Shown: piece by piece, positions 32,118 through 43,789 of the stretch | Position numbering within the stretch: the first letter of the stretch is position 1 | How the letters are laid out: each line of letters opens with the position of its first letter | The notes under the pieces: generated by a model | Seen by the model: only the letters and a program-made list of their open reading frames with translations | Databases searched by the model: none | Told to the model about the DNA's origin: nothing | NCBI GenBank assembly: GCA_037893225.1 | Contig: JAZGUH010000564.1 | Location: 186,001 to 250,000, forward strand | Length of the DNA: 64,000 nt | Reading direction: 5' to 3' | Source: Hippasteria phrygiana | Taxonomy: Eukaryota > Echinodermata > Asteroidea > Valvatida > Goniasteridae | Made by a program: the position numbers and the translations under genes

Positions 32118-32560
32118 GGGGGAACAAATCAGGGTAAAACGGTTCCCTCCCCCCCCCCCCCCCCGGTCAGGCGCCAAAGGCCGTTATGACGTCACACACG
32201 CGGATTCAGTGGCTGGCCAGATTTCAACAAAAGAGGGCGTACTTTGTTCTTCGTGTAAAGTGACACATGGCCTATCGAAACTTCGAATTTTGTGATACCT
32301 TAGCAACCACTTTAAATGGAAAAAATAACCACATATAATTTTTCCCCGACACAAATTTTTTGCCATATAATTGTTAGGGCCTGATTAATACTAAAATATT
32401 AATTTAAAGTAAATATTTCTTCTAAATTACGCCCGTAAAATCAGTTTAAAGGTGGTGTGCACGATTGGTAATCCTCCATTTTTAATACTGTAAGTTAATA
32501 GTAGTCTCAAAAATCATCATGTGAAATGATGGCAGCAGGTGTGCTGTCGTTGTCAAGAAA
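32118..32560. other. No gene recognised
   Basis: Contains a C16 tract at about 32148. The helicase Walker A exon expected upstream on the minus strand was looked for here and not found. Confidence 0.4.
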
Positions 32561-32870
32561 ATTGGAAATGTATATCGTTTTCCCAACGATTTCTAGCTAG
32601 ATATCGTTGGAAAACTGCCCTTAGCCTTTAGTGAAGGCGCGCGTGGCAACCTGGACGCGTGACGCGCCGGCGCATCACGCGTTCAGGTTGCCACGCGTGC
32701 CTTCACTAAAGGCTATCATCCGCTAGACGGTTAAAAACGAGCGCCGTTTTTCTCTCGTTTTCTTTCGCCATCCAACAACGCAAAACTTTGAACAGGTCAG
32801 TGGAACGATATTTCCTATAAAATACTTACCCGCAAATCAGCCCATTTCTGAAAATTGCAACAATGACCCA
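32560..32870. mobile_element. Dispersed repeat, copy 2, with CpG-rich foldback
   Basis: Reverse complement of the 17.7-18.1 kb repeat. It holds a foldback: ctttagtgaaggcgcgcgtg, caacctggacgcgtgacgcg, mirrored by gcatcacgcgttcaggttg and ccttcactaaagg (about 32628-32716). One unit of the 23-bp motif and its inverse (ttttcccaacgatttc / atatcgttggaaaactg) lie at 32577-32620. Confidence 0.7.
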
Positions 32871-33139
32871 TCATGTACACTACTTTTAACTTGTTCATCA
32901 CCGATCGCAAAAGTTCATCACCGATCGCAGAAGTCCATTACTCGCGAAAGTGCATCACCGATTCAATGATCACATTAAATGCCCGTAGTTGTCCACAAAG
33001 CACGCACTAGCCCCGTAGATATCGCTAAGCGTTATGCCCCGCCCAATCTGCACAGTTTCCGGTATGTTTTCACACTTTGCGCTACAGTACATGTGTGTGT
33101 GGCAGATCTTCGTTATCGAAGAGTTCTGGAGTACAGTAG

Positions 33140-36100
33140 AATCAATTGCGCCGATGGCTGCTCAGTATACACGATTGCAGCTTTGACGCCATCTTTGGTT
33201 GCAGCTCGCCACTGCACCTGGGACGGTCCACGGCCAGATTTTTCCAGTCGTTGGTCGGAAAGTAGGCGGCGTTGAGGTAGCGTTTGATGACGTCCTTATA
33301 GCGCAGCTTCGGCTTGCCTGGTGGTCTGGGTGATTCCGTAAGCTCGCCATAGAGGAGAATCTTCGGCAGTCTGTGCTCCTCCATGCGCACGACGTGCCCG
33401 GTCCAACGGAGCTGCATGTCCAGCAACATGTGCTCCACACTCGGCACGCCTGCTCGATGCAGCACTTCGTCATTGGTAACCCGATCCCCCTCCAGGAGAT
33501 GTTGAGAATAGACCGGAGCTGACGCTTCTGAACGGTCCGTAGCTTCTTGACATGCCGTCTGTACAGGGTATATGTCTCTGCCTAGTACAGTAGGGAGCCC
33601 AGCACAAGCGCACGGTACACTTTGCATTTGGTGCATAGTCGGATCCCCCTCTGCTTCCAAAGCCGATCTTTTAGTCGACCGAAGCCGGCGTACGTAGCTG
33701 GCCTGAATCCGCTTGTTGAGTTCCGCGTCCAGGGAGTTGTCGTTGCTGATGACGCTACGAAGGTATGGAAACTGCTCCACAACCTCCAGGGTGGTCCCTT
33801 CAAATGTGACATTTGGCGCCACATAGGGGATGCCTGGTAAAGGTTGGTGGAGCACTACGGTTTTCCTAACATTGATTGTCAGGCCGAAGGCCCTGGCAGC
33901 TTGTGCAAAACGGTCCAAGATGGTCTGCAGGGCTTGAGCAGAATATGCGATAAACGCCGAGTCGTCGGCATAAAGAATATCTCTAATACAGGCGAGTCCG
34001 GTTTTTGTGAGAGCTTTTCAGGCGTGCCAAATTGAACAACTTTCCATCGGAGCGTGTTCACAGGTAGACGCCCTCATCCAGAAGCTGGTTAGTGTGCTGG
34101 AGGACCGCTGTCAGAAACAGGGTAAATAACGTCGGCGCTAAAACACATCCCTGCTTGACGCCGTGCTGGACGGCAAACGGTTCGAATGTGTCTCCGGCCT
34201 GCGTTACAGATCCTATCATCCCGTCGTGAAATTGCTAAACAAGTTTTGTGAACTTTGCGGGACAGCCGTACTTCTGCAGGAGTACTTCTCCAGAGGCCAT
34301 CGCGTCAAACTGTATCAAAGGCCTTTGTAAAGTCGACGAACACAGCATACAGAGGTTTCTGCTCTTCGACACACTTTTCCTGCAGTTGACGGAGTGTAAA
34401 AATCATGTCGCAGGTGCTGCGTGCGGCACGGAACTGAGATTCGGGAAGCTGGCGTTCTGCTACCCGTTGATGTCGCTTAAGCAGGAATTTGGCCAGGATC
34501 TTCCCTGCGATCGACAATAGGGAGATCCCACGGTAGTAATTCTTCAAAGTGCTTGTGCCAACCGAAGGAGAATTGCAGGCTTTTCTGTATGAAGAATCGT
34601 TCCATCGTTCAAATGAGCGAGCCTCTGGATCTCCTCTGCTTTCTGGAGCCACCATCGATCCTTCATGGCTGGCAGCTCTCTCTCTGCGCTCAGGCTTTCG
34701 AATCATTGTCCGGTGACCAGTCAAGAGGGCCTGATGCGTGATTCTCCTTTCTTCAAGTAGGGCCTTTATTTGCTGGTCGTTCTCGTCGAACCCAGTCTGC
34801 GTGCTTGCGTTGCGGATGACCCAGCTCGGAAACCGCTACCTGGTACACGCCGTCCCTGAAATGTATCCAGGCCTGTTCTGCGGTCAGTGTTGCCGCGGGT
34901 GGCAGCGCTTCCAGACGTTCAGCCATAGCACGGGCGAGTGATCTCCGACAGTGCGGGTCTTGCAATTTGTCTGTGTTGAGTTTCTTTGGTGGTGCCTTTG
35001 CAGTCCGCCTGCATCTGGCGTCGACAGTGAAACGGTAAATTGTACAAATCATTACATGGTCGGTGTCACCGTCAGCTCCCCTGCATGGCCCTGGTGCTGA
35101 GTGTATCAGTTAGATCAGCCCTGCGGACCAAGGCATAGTCGAGGAGATGCCATCACTTCGATCGAGGATGCTGCCAGCTGTTGAACCACCTCGGCGGGGT
35201 TTTGAAGAAGGTATTGGTCACAACTAGGTGTAGCTCCGTGCAGAGGTTGAATTTGGCTTCCCTTCTGCCAAACTTGCCGATCACTCGCTGCCACAGCGCG
35301 TGGTCGCTCCCCACACGCGCATTAAAGTCACCCAGTACCACTAACTTGTCGAACGTGGGTACGGCTTCGAGGTGGCGACGCAATGAGTGGTAAAACTCCT
35401 TATTTGCGTCGTCGTTCGTCATGGTTGGGGCATATACGGAGAATAATTTCATAAGATGGTTGTCAGCAGCTGAGAGTTGCAGCCGCATAGAGAGCATCCT
35501 ATTGGAGATGCAGACAGGGTGAGTGGTCACCTCTGTGAGTAGTTGTTCGGCGATAGCAAAAACTACGCCAGCCTCACGTCGCTCCCCCGCATCTCGACCA
35601 GACCAGAAGTACGTGTAATTCTTCTCACGTAAGCTCCCAGTGCCATGGAACCTCGTCTCTTGGAGTGCTGCAATGTGGATGCCATATCTTTCCAGTTCTC
35701 GGTCGATCAGTGCAGTCTTCCTCTGAAGGCGCCCTGGATCATCGTCCTTACGTTCCAAGATGCCAGTTTATAGAGCCGTTGTCTTTCGGCCACAAGATGG
35801 AGATCCCGCCGGGCGTGGCAACCCGGCCAGGAGTGAGATGAGCGGACTTTGTTTACTCCTTCTTTTATCGGAGCGTCCCAGGACGTGGGCAGGCAGTGCC
35901 ACCCTAAACAGGGCTGCCTGGTCGTCTGAGCAGGACCTTGACATTCCGCCACTCTGCAGAGGTGTCACGGCCATCACACTCAGACGGCCTACGTGCAGAC
36001 TTCCAGCTGATGGTTTCCAGCTCCTCAGGCTTGCCACCTCACTTTCGGTCCATCGCCGCAGGACTTCCTGTACTCCTCCGCTGAGGTTTAAAGGTGCCAG

Positions 36101-36650
36101 AGCGCTCGCGACATGCATAGGCACCCTCAGATATTTTCTCCGGGCTCTAGCGGAACGTCGATGACGCGACAGCTGGCGAAAGGGGATAGCCGGGTTTGAG
36201 TTTGGAGTATCCTTTTCCTAGCCTTTGACAGAATGTCTTCCCACAAGGCAGCGGGGGTTCAAGGAGAGGCAGGCAGACAAGGCTGCCGGCTGAAGGCACA
36301 GAACCAGTTTGTCTCCAGCCCGACTGTTGACCCAAGAAACGCCGCAGTTCGTCCGCTCGTGCCTAAGTGCAAAACAGTCCGGAGACGGCAGGAAGCCGCG
36401 GCTCGGGAATCCGAAACTGAACACCATTGACCCATGGTTGGGGTAGGGCTACCACAAACCCAGTGGTTGTACCAGCGGGATGCCGCTAACGGGGCCCTGA
36501 CTCCTCCGACCGTAACCCAGGTAGGGGGCTGACGGGTGCTAGATCTTGCCCAAGGACCACCCGGAGGCAGCGATGGTTAGGGGTAGCCTCATTAAACCCC
36601 ACGCTTTCCACAAGGTACTAACGTTGTCGCCAGACGCAGTTTAATGTCAT
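33140..36650 (-). mobile_element. APE-type non-LTR retrotransposon, decayed, near full length
   Basis: Read on the minus strand from about 36650: a GC-rich 5' region, then endonuclease, reverse transcriptase and a C-terminal domain ending near 33142. All domains expected of an APE-class LINE are present but spread over several frames. Its GC content is clearly higher than that of the flanks. The clade is not assigned. Confidence 0.82.
33142..35952 (-). pseudogene. LINE ORF2: endonuclease + reverse transcriptase, frameshifted
   Basis: The endonuclease begins LYKLASWNVRTM (about 35790) in one frame and continues, after a shift near 35740, with YGIHIAALQETRFHGTG, LFSVYAPTM and LVVLGDFNARVGSD: the N, E, Y and DFN motifs of AP-like endonucleases. 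The RT shows YRGISLLSIAGKILAKFLL, ESQFRAARSTCDMIF and YAVFVDFTKAFDTV (34724-34305). Then come GVKQGCVLAPTLFTLFL near 34160 and the catalytic DILYADDSAFIAYS near 33975, in other frames. The last part (33918-33142) ends with LRWTGHVVRMEEHRLPKILL, a C-terminal segment often seen in this LINE group. At least three frame changes make it inactive. Confidence 0.85.
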
Positions 36651-37056
36651 ACCCCGGGACTGCAGTACCTTGGCACTACAGTACATGTAGGGCCCTAAAA
36701 TAAACGAGTTCAAAAACAATGAGGGGATTTGATATTGTGTCTTTCACCCTTCAAAACATTGGGGTCATGTCCCCCTGCCCCCGCCTCCCGATTGACGGAA
36801 CGCCAATGCACTATGCTGATTCCTGGGGCTAGGTTTAGAGCAAAACTTGGAGGTTGTCAAATTGTTCACAGTACCCTCCAACAGAAATCAATATGCACGT
36901 CTCCATCTGGATAGTGATGATGCTAGCAGGGTGTTTGGCAGTGAACCTAGAGTTTCTGACAGGGCAAACAATCAGCAGGTTACATCCTCCTCCCAAGGTC
37001 TCCAGCTCTTCATGCGAAAAATCCGACATTCAGGTATTAAGCACTTCAAATTAAGG
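36651..37056. other. No certain gene; possible 5' part of the decayed recombinase
   Basis: Frames are broken. Phrases such as ARLHLDSDDASRVF and RKIRHSGIKHFK could be its N-terminal part, but I recognise no motif. Confidence 0.3.
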
Positions 37057-38580
37057 TGGTAGACGCATGTTGGATAAGCCAGTTTTGTCGCTTCTGTATG
37101 AAGCCGCAAAAGAAGTTACCACGTCATTTAACTGCTGTAAAGCACAAAGATGAACCACAAGTCAAACAGTGGCTTGTAACAAAACACCCAATGCAACGTG
37201 CAAAGTATCTCACACTAATGAGAAACTATGGCAACTTTCTCCATAATGCTAAACTTCTTGAGGAAGGAACATGCACCCTTATAGTCGTATATCGACTATT
37301 TGCCTTGCCCCAGTTGCTATGGCTATTTTGCTAAGAATGACTTGTGGAGTGTAGTCAGGCAGCTGACGAATCAGATGAAGCTGAAGAACCCTGTAAAAGA
37401 AAAGGACTGGACTTATTAAGGCAAGTGGAATGATGTTGCCCAGCCACTCCTGGAAATATAGAGAACCTACGAAATCTTAGCCAAAAAGAACAACGACAAC
37501 ATAGCAAGGCTGGTCAGTGTCCGACCGACTTATAAAGTTGTTAGGAGAAAAACTGACTAGGAAGCGTGGGCACACTAAAGACCTAGAATGCTATATAAGG
37601 CAGCGGTTGCGCAAAGTGGCACGAATTGTGTTGGAGAATAGACTTAGAACTGCCAAATGCTCAAATTGCAGACCTCATTTCCCACAGAAATCCAATGAAG
37701 TCATACAGGCAACAAGACGAGCTACAAGATTAAATGGAGAAAGCAATCTCTACACAACTTAAATCCAGGCCCTTAAAATAGGACACAGTCAGAAGGCGTG
37801 TACTGATATTCTAAGAGGAGAAGCACTCATGTCTGGTAATGAAGTTTTGGAGAAGTAAGAAGCTGTTGTAGTATATAGCTTCCATTGGGAGGGTGAGGTG
37901 AGCCACCATGCACTGAGAACCTTGGAGGAAGCCAAACGTAACAACCCTATAAGCTGCTCCCGTTAACGGAAGATGTGCAACTATCTAGATATCTTCAAGG
38001 CGAGGCAAAGACAAAACATGAAGAGCTACAGAAGTCTGAGATTAGAATACAGACAGTTCGGGTAAAGTTAGCCGAGGTCATGCTGACAAGTCATTGTGTT
38101 CAACCGTAAACGTCCTCCTGGTGAGGTCTCAAAATGACAGTAGCCGGATGACTACAGCCAGGTGTGCGAGTGGGGAGACGTGTGTCGTTGATGGAGCCTT
38201 GTCTGCAATGGAGAAAGCACGAGGTAAAGTGATATGAAGGGTGGAGATCATTGGGAAGCGGTCCCGTACAGTTGTGGTACTTTGCACTACGAAGATGGAG
38301 GCAGCTCTTGACACTGAAGAAAATGGGAAATAGGGCAGGCTAAGATGACAACAATGTCTACCTGTTCGGTACTCCAAGAGGTATGGACACTTTCGGGAAA
38401 CAGACACAGCAAAGAATCCAGAATGTCTTCGTGCAACCAGACTCAGAAAGCACATCGACACAGTCTCGCAAATTCTTAACTTGCAAGATAATGAGCTCGA
38501 CTTGCTTGCAAGCTTTCTTGGACATGATATAAGGACACACCGCGAGTACTATCGCCTCCCAGAGTCAACACTTCAGTAGC
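37057..38580 (+). pseudogene. Tyrosine-recombinase-like element protein, heavily mutated
   Basis: Pieces of one protein follow in order but in shifting frames. First is a zinc-binding start, RFCMKPQKKLPRHLTAVKHK, with MRNYGNFLHN. Then come HTKDLECYIRQRLRKVARIV, the phrases LKIGHS and VSHHALRTLEEAKRNN, then IVFNRKRPPGEVS. Last is ATRLRKHIDTVSQILNLQDN with LASFLGHDIRTHREYYRLPE before the stop at about 38577. The final two carry the C-terminal signature of tyrosine recombinases (R-x-R-K-H, then LGH, then Tyr). Proteins with this layout are common as uncharacterised open frames in invertebrate genomes (from memory). Many stops and shifts show it is dead. It is a different lineage from the spliced gene at 17.2-21.6 kb. 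Confidence 0.68.
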
Positions 38581-39773
38581 CAGCTCTCAAACGTGCTCCT
38601 TAATTAAATCCCTTCGGGGCACCAGGCAAAATTCCAAACACTCTCGCACCTGTGTACTGTTCGCGAGAATACATACACGTACGTACATAGAAGCATTGTT
38701 CTTTCCTTTTTTGCAGATAATTATCTTCCCATTTTCTTGATATATTTTTCTCCTGAAAAAAAACCTATTATATCCCCCAAGCAGGCCCCAGACGGCCTAA
38801 GAGGATGCCGACCCAAGATAGTCGAAAGTCCTTGGCAAGCACTCAAGAGTGTGGTTTGGGGTACCGTACCGGCTAAACTTCCTCTGGAAGGCCCACCCTT
38901 TTTGTCCAGTGATGGTGTTCATTGGTCAACATAATACATCGATGTAAATCTTGGCTCTGCAGCTGCAGCCAGCGCCACTAAAACATAAGTGCACAAACAT
39001 ATGGAGGCCAGCCCACAGTGCACAAAACATATGGAGGTCATGAACCTATGGTGTTTTGTCTAATTATTTACGGGTGAATGAAACATGACTAGCTATGAGG
39101 ACTCTACGGGGTCATCTGGCTTATGGTCATGTAGGAACTTGAAAAATTCAGTTTGTTTTACCCCCAGGGCGGTAGTTATTTGAATTTTAGCAAAAAGCGA
39201 CTCTCCGAAACAGTTCACCGGTGCCCTGCAGGGTTTTACAATGGAAAGCGGAAACCTACAAGGGCTAGCTGGGAGAAGCCTGGAGGATGTGAAGCTGGAA
39301 TCTCACGAAGGTATGACTTTATACCATGACTAAAAATTGACATAACATGTAGTTAGTTTGGTCCATAAACCAATTACAAGCCTGAGGTCAAGTCTGGATT
39401 AACCTCCCTCTATATTGGGAATTAAGTAAATATCAATAACTGAATTGACAAAAGGAACCCTTCTAAAAGTAACTAAAAGTAACCTACTGCGATTCAGAGG
39501 CAGGCGTGCCGGAAAACGCAATTTTTGTTATACTTCAGCATATTCAACAGACGTTACTCATGAGAAGAACCCCGGGTGCCCCATTCAAGTTGTTATTGGC
39601 AACAGACATGCTACGAAACATCCAAGATCACCTGGTTTGCCATCGAAACTTAGACAGCTCCCCAGGGAACCAAGCCTGTCATCGTGTAGGCCTACCCGAA
39701 TCCACTTCACTGCCCTCCCCCGTTTTTTATTGACTACTAGGTATACTAGTGGACCATTCCTCCGTATGGGTCA
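38581..39773. other. No gene supported
   Basis: A 27-bp direct repeat (gtgcacaaa...catatggagg) lies at about 38988 and 39018. A possible short first exon (ATG 39240, MESGNLQGLAGRSLEDVKLE, donor GTATGA) has no recognisable continuation. Confidence 0.35.
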
Positions 39774-40053
39774 CTGATCTCTATAAACTGGATTGGCTGC
39801 AAAGCTTCGCGATTGAAGCCACCGCGCGGCCATATTGCTATATTTAAAACAATGGCCGTTGTCAAAGCCCCTGGCTTTAGTTCCGTCTCCGAATTCAGCC
39901 CATTGCCAAACTGCATCCATGCATGCAGTTTGTGAATGGGCTGAAGTTGGAGACGGAGCTTGTTTTGAATATAGCAAGATGACCGCGTGGTGGCTTTAAT
40001 TCACGCATAGGCAATCACTGCTGCGCTGCCAATCCAGTGTATAGAGATCAGTG
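39773..40053. mobile_element. hAT-like MITE, near-palindromic
   Basis: Ends cactgatctctata / tatagagatcagtg. Further pairing includes ggattggc/gccaatcc, agccaccgcg/cgcgtggtgg and ggctgaagttggagacgga against its mirror tccgtctccgaattcagcc. Flanking octamers gtatgggt (left) and gtatgtat (right) look like a diverged 8-bp target duplication, which suggests a hAT origin. Confidence 0.75.
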
Positions 40054-40785
40054 GTATGTATGGGTGGACGATCTGAGTGGCGATATTGTGACAGAGAGCT
40101 TTGTTTGGCGGTGTTGAGTTTTTGAAAGTTGTTTAGGCCTATGCGTTTGTATTAGAAAATTAAGATCGCTAACCGTTCGAAACATTTTTATCATGCCGTA
40201 ATTTGTAGACGATTTTATTGCCATATCGGCGATATAGCGGTGAAAAAATATCAGTATCGCCAGCGCTAGGTCAGAAGCTGATTATGAAACACTAGAAGTC
40301 ATCAGGGCACGTGTTAAAGGGGGGGGGGGGGGGGGGGAACCCACAGCTGCATCACGCTGTCATGAAACTGGGCATTTTATTATTTGTTTAATTGAATGGC
40401 AAATCAATACTTTAAGATCATAATTTTAAAACATTGAAAACTTTAAATGGCCCCTAACAAACGGACATGACGGACACGATACGGAAGACGTGGTGTAACG
40501 GGAATGTATTACAAAAGTTAAGATGAAATAAGGGACCTGTCGGGTAAAAGGTGAGTGAGAAAACCCGATTGGTCACACTACCCGGCCAATCCCGGCCAAA
40601 TCTCGTTGGGCCCCCGACCCCACCTGCCCCCGGTCAATGTTTGCTCTCATTGCGCGGAATGCGCTCCGGCTTGATATTACAACATTGAGCGGGGGAGCGG
40701 GGGGCGCGGAGGAGGGTATGTTTACCATCACGTGGCCCAAGCATTTTGGCCGGGATTGTAGATGCTTGTACTTTTGTAGATATAT
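40054..40785. other. No gene; G17 tract
   Basis: Contains the G tract at 40320-40337 and a GC-rich stretch at 40560-40740. Nothing coding recognised. Confidence 0.4.
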
Positions 40786-41158
40786 GGCTTCAAAAACTGC
40801 ACCTTTAAGATGACGTCACGTGACGTGATGACGTCATCATAATGTCATTAAAATTTTCATTAATAAACCTACTGGGCTACCTAGATATTACTTTTCAACT
40901 TAATCGAACTTGTACTTTTGTAGATATGCCTTCAAAAACCACCCCTTTGAGATGACGTCACGTGACATGTGATAACGTCATCATAACGTCATGTCAATTT
41001 TCATCTATAAACCTGCTGGCCTACCTAGATATCACATTTTAACTTAATCGAACTTGTACTTTTGTAGATATATGGCTTCAAAAACTGCCCCTTTAAGATG
41101 ACGTCACGTGACATGTGATGACGTCATGGCTACCTAGATATTACTTTAAATTCAGTTT
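40786..41158. repeat. About 130-150-bp TGACGTCA repeat, three units
   Basis: Units share cttgtacttttgtagatat, ggcttcaaaaac, cctttaagatgacgtcacg, gtgatgacgtcatcata and gctacctagatattac. The same unit recurs at about 51820-51950 and 60090-60960. The array is cut at about 41158 by the LINE to the right. Confidence 0.85.
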
Positions 41159-41523
41159 TTTGTAACGGCGGAGAATGTGAGACACGAGGGCAAAAGAGGG
41201 ATGGGAATCAGATTAGAGATAACGTTGGACGAGGTTGAATTTGGAAGTGAGGCTGTGTGCTTGGAGGGAGGACTAGACCCAGCCCACCTTTATTAGGATG
41301 TTGAAATAATTTGTTCTAGGTAGTAAGTGTCGTCTGTTGGACCAGACGAAGTCGACTAACATTTCTTGGAGTTCACTTATTACATTGGGGGTACATGTGA
41401 GAACAGAGATGCAATGAAAGAGTTTGGAAGCAGCGAGTTGGTTAGCCGATCATTATTTTTCCTTTAAGAGACAGGGTAGAAGAGAGAGATTTCCAGTTAG
41501 CGAGAGTTTTGGAGAGTTGATTT

Positions 41524-43740
41524 TTATTCAGACCAGTTTTGTTGGGTGTGCGTGTCATTGTTTCCGAGGTGAACTCCAAGAAATTGCAACCCCTGGTTAT
41601 TCCATTGAAAGCACAGGGGTGCGTCGGTTCGTCCGGTCCAACATCCGACCCACAGTCCCTTGGATTTTTGAAAGTTTAGGGAGGCAGCAGAGGATTTGTG
41701 AAATAGGTCATACACCCTTTGAAGTATTTTAAAACCCTGGTCGGCCCAGAGGTGATAAAAACAGTGACATCGTCTGCATAAGCAGAGACCGAGCAGTAAG
41801 TATTTGTATTTGGGAGAAGAAAGCTATGACCGGAATGACTTTGGCGTAGGGTATTTAATAGGGGTTCAATAGCTATTGAGTACAGTAGCCCCGAGAGCGG
41901 ACAGCCCTGGCGGATTCCTTTACTGAATGGAAAGGATGCGGTTAATGAACCGCAAACCTTCAGGTGACTCTCGGCGCCACTGTACAAAAGATTAACGTAA
42001 AAGAGGAATTTGTCCCTAAATCCCATAGCTCTCATTACATTGAATAGGTAGCCGCGGTCAACGTTGTCAAAGGCTTTCCTCTGATCAAGGTTGACACGGC
42101 TAGCGGTAAGTCATTAAAATAACAACACTCTATTACGTCGCGAATAAGATTAAGGTTATCATAAATGGTACGTCCGGGGAGTACAATAAGATTGATCCTC
42201 CCGGACGACCGAATTTATACAGTGTTTAAGTCTGTTGGCAAGCAACCTGGCAACAATTTTATAATCGGTGTTTAGCAAAGAAACAGGGCATTAGTTGGAG
42301 ATATCGAGAAGATCTCCCTTTTTAGGGATGAGAGTTATGACAGCTTTGTGAAAAGAAGCGGGGAGGGTATCCGAATGAATTAATAACTTCTAAGAGATCG
42401 GATTTAAACAAAGACCAGAAGGAGAGAAAGAATTCGGAGGTTAATCCGTCGAGACCGGTGTTTTTATCTTTGCCAAGTTGCTTGACAACAGCATCCAATT
42501 TGTCCGGGCGCAGAGGAGCATCGAGGTCCTCTGCGTCCGGACTATCAAGTTCAGACAAATTACCGACTAGAGAGACTCGAGGGCGCCCTCGTCGGTCGGG
42601 ACACCAGCATAGAGATTTTCGTAGAAATTGCGACATTGAGTTTCTATTTCCTCGGAATTAGCAGTGACGTATCCCGAGGAAAGCCGGATACTAGAAATAG
42701 TTTTGGATTGAGAGGTTTTTTTTCAAGATTGAAGAAATAGGTGGAGCTGGTGTCCACTTTGTGAATGTGTTGGAAACAAGATCTGACGAGAGCGCCCCGA
42801 GCCTCGTTTTTAAGATGAATATTTAATTCTTTGTGTTGTACATCGAGTAACTTTTTGGTTTCTGGGGAGATGTCTGGCGCAGACTGAAGCCGCTCGATAT
42901 TAGAATATAGATTTTCGAAAAAATGTTCGCTTTTCTCTGGCGACTCGAGAAGAGTAGGTTATGGTGAGTTGTCTTATTTTTGTTTTTCCAAAATCCCACC
43001 ATTTTCCAATGTTGGAGAAATTGGTCTTCTGGAGTCGCCAGTTAGGTTAGAAAGAGGTGAGAATTTCGCGATAGTTCATGTCAGAAAGAAGAAAGTTATT
43101 GAAGGTGCCCATAGGCACTTCCTTTTTTTGTGGGGAGATGGAAACTGAAATACAAGGCTGACGGAGGAATGATCTGAAAGGGAACAGGGAATAATTTTGC
43201 AAGATCGGATGAAGGAAAAAGATTTAGAGGAGCGTAGAAACGGTCCAACCTGGTCTTGGAGACGCCCGCAGGATCGTTTGCGTACATCCTTAGCCAGGTG
43301 AAACGTTTCTCGCTCGGATTCAGTCTACGCCAGACATCGTACAAATATTGATTATTAAAGGAATTCCTGAGAGCCATGGAAATTTGGGGACAATGCTCGG
43401 TCGGCTTATGCAGACGGTCCATATTAGGATCGTCAGTGCAGTTGAAATCACCTCCGATAATAATGACGTCATCGCTACTATATTGGGAACAATGTGCGTT
43501 CATAGCGTCAATGGCTTTTAAAGCAAATACATTAGATTGGGGGATAAGAACAATGTAGATAATATAAAACACATCATTTAATTTGATTTTGATATAGTTA
43601 ACATATTGATTGAAAACAACACAAGAGGTTACGACATCAATATTGGATTTAACAAGTGTTGTCACCCCCGAGCCAGGGGATGACCCGGAGCAACTGTGGA
43701 GGTGGAGGGGGTAGGGTTTGGGAAGGGGGTAGGGTTTGGG
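41524..43740 (-). pseudogene. LINE ORF2: endonuclease and reverse transcriptase, broken
   Basis: The endonuclease part (43700-43150) has VIIIGGDFNCTDDPNMDR, YDVWRRLNPSEKRFTWLR and VSKTRLDRFYAPLN, typical of L1/Tx1 enzymes. The RT follows with LGKDKNTGLDGLTSEFFLSF (42322-42636), a degraded stretch, then FSKGIRQGCPLSGLLYSIAI and VSAYADDVTVFITSG, the catalytic YADD (42035-41676). Stops and shifts between these blocks, for example at 42050-42320, inactivate it. Its job would have been nicking target DNA and copying its own RNA there. Confidence 0.83.
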
Positions 43741-43789
43741 AAGGGGGTAGGGGAGGGGGAGGGTTCGGAGGGAGGGTTTGGGGTGGGGA

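Noticed and set aside
39240..39310. Possible first coding exon (MESGNLQGLAGRSLEDVKLE) with donor GTATGA
   Set aside because: No recognisable continuation downstream, no domain, and only one splice signal; not enough to call a gene.
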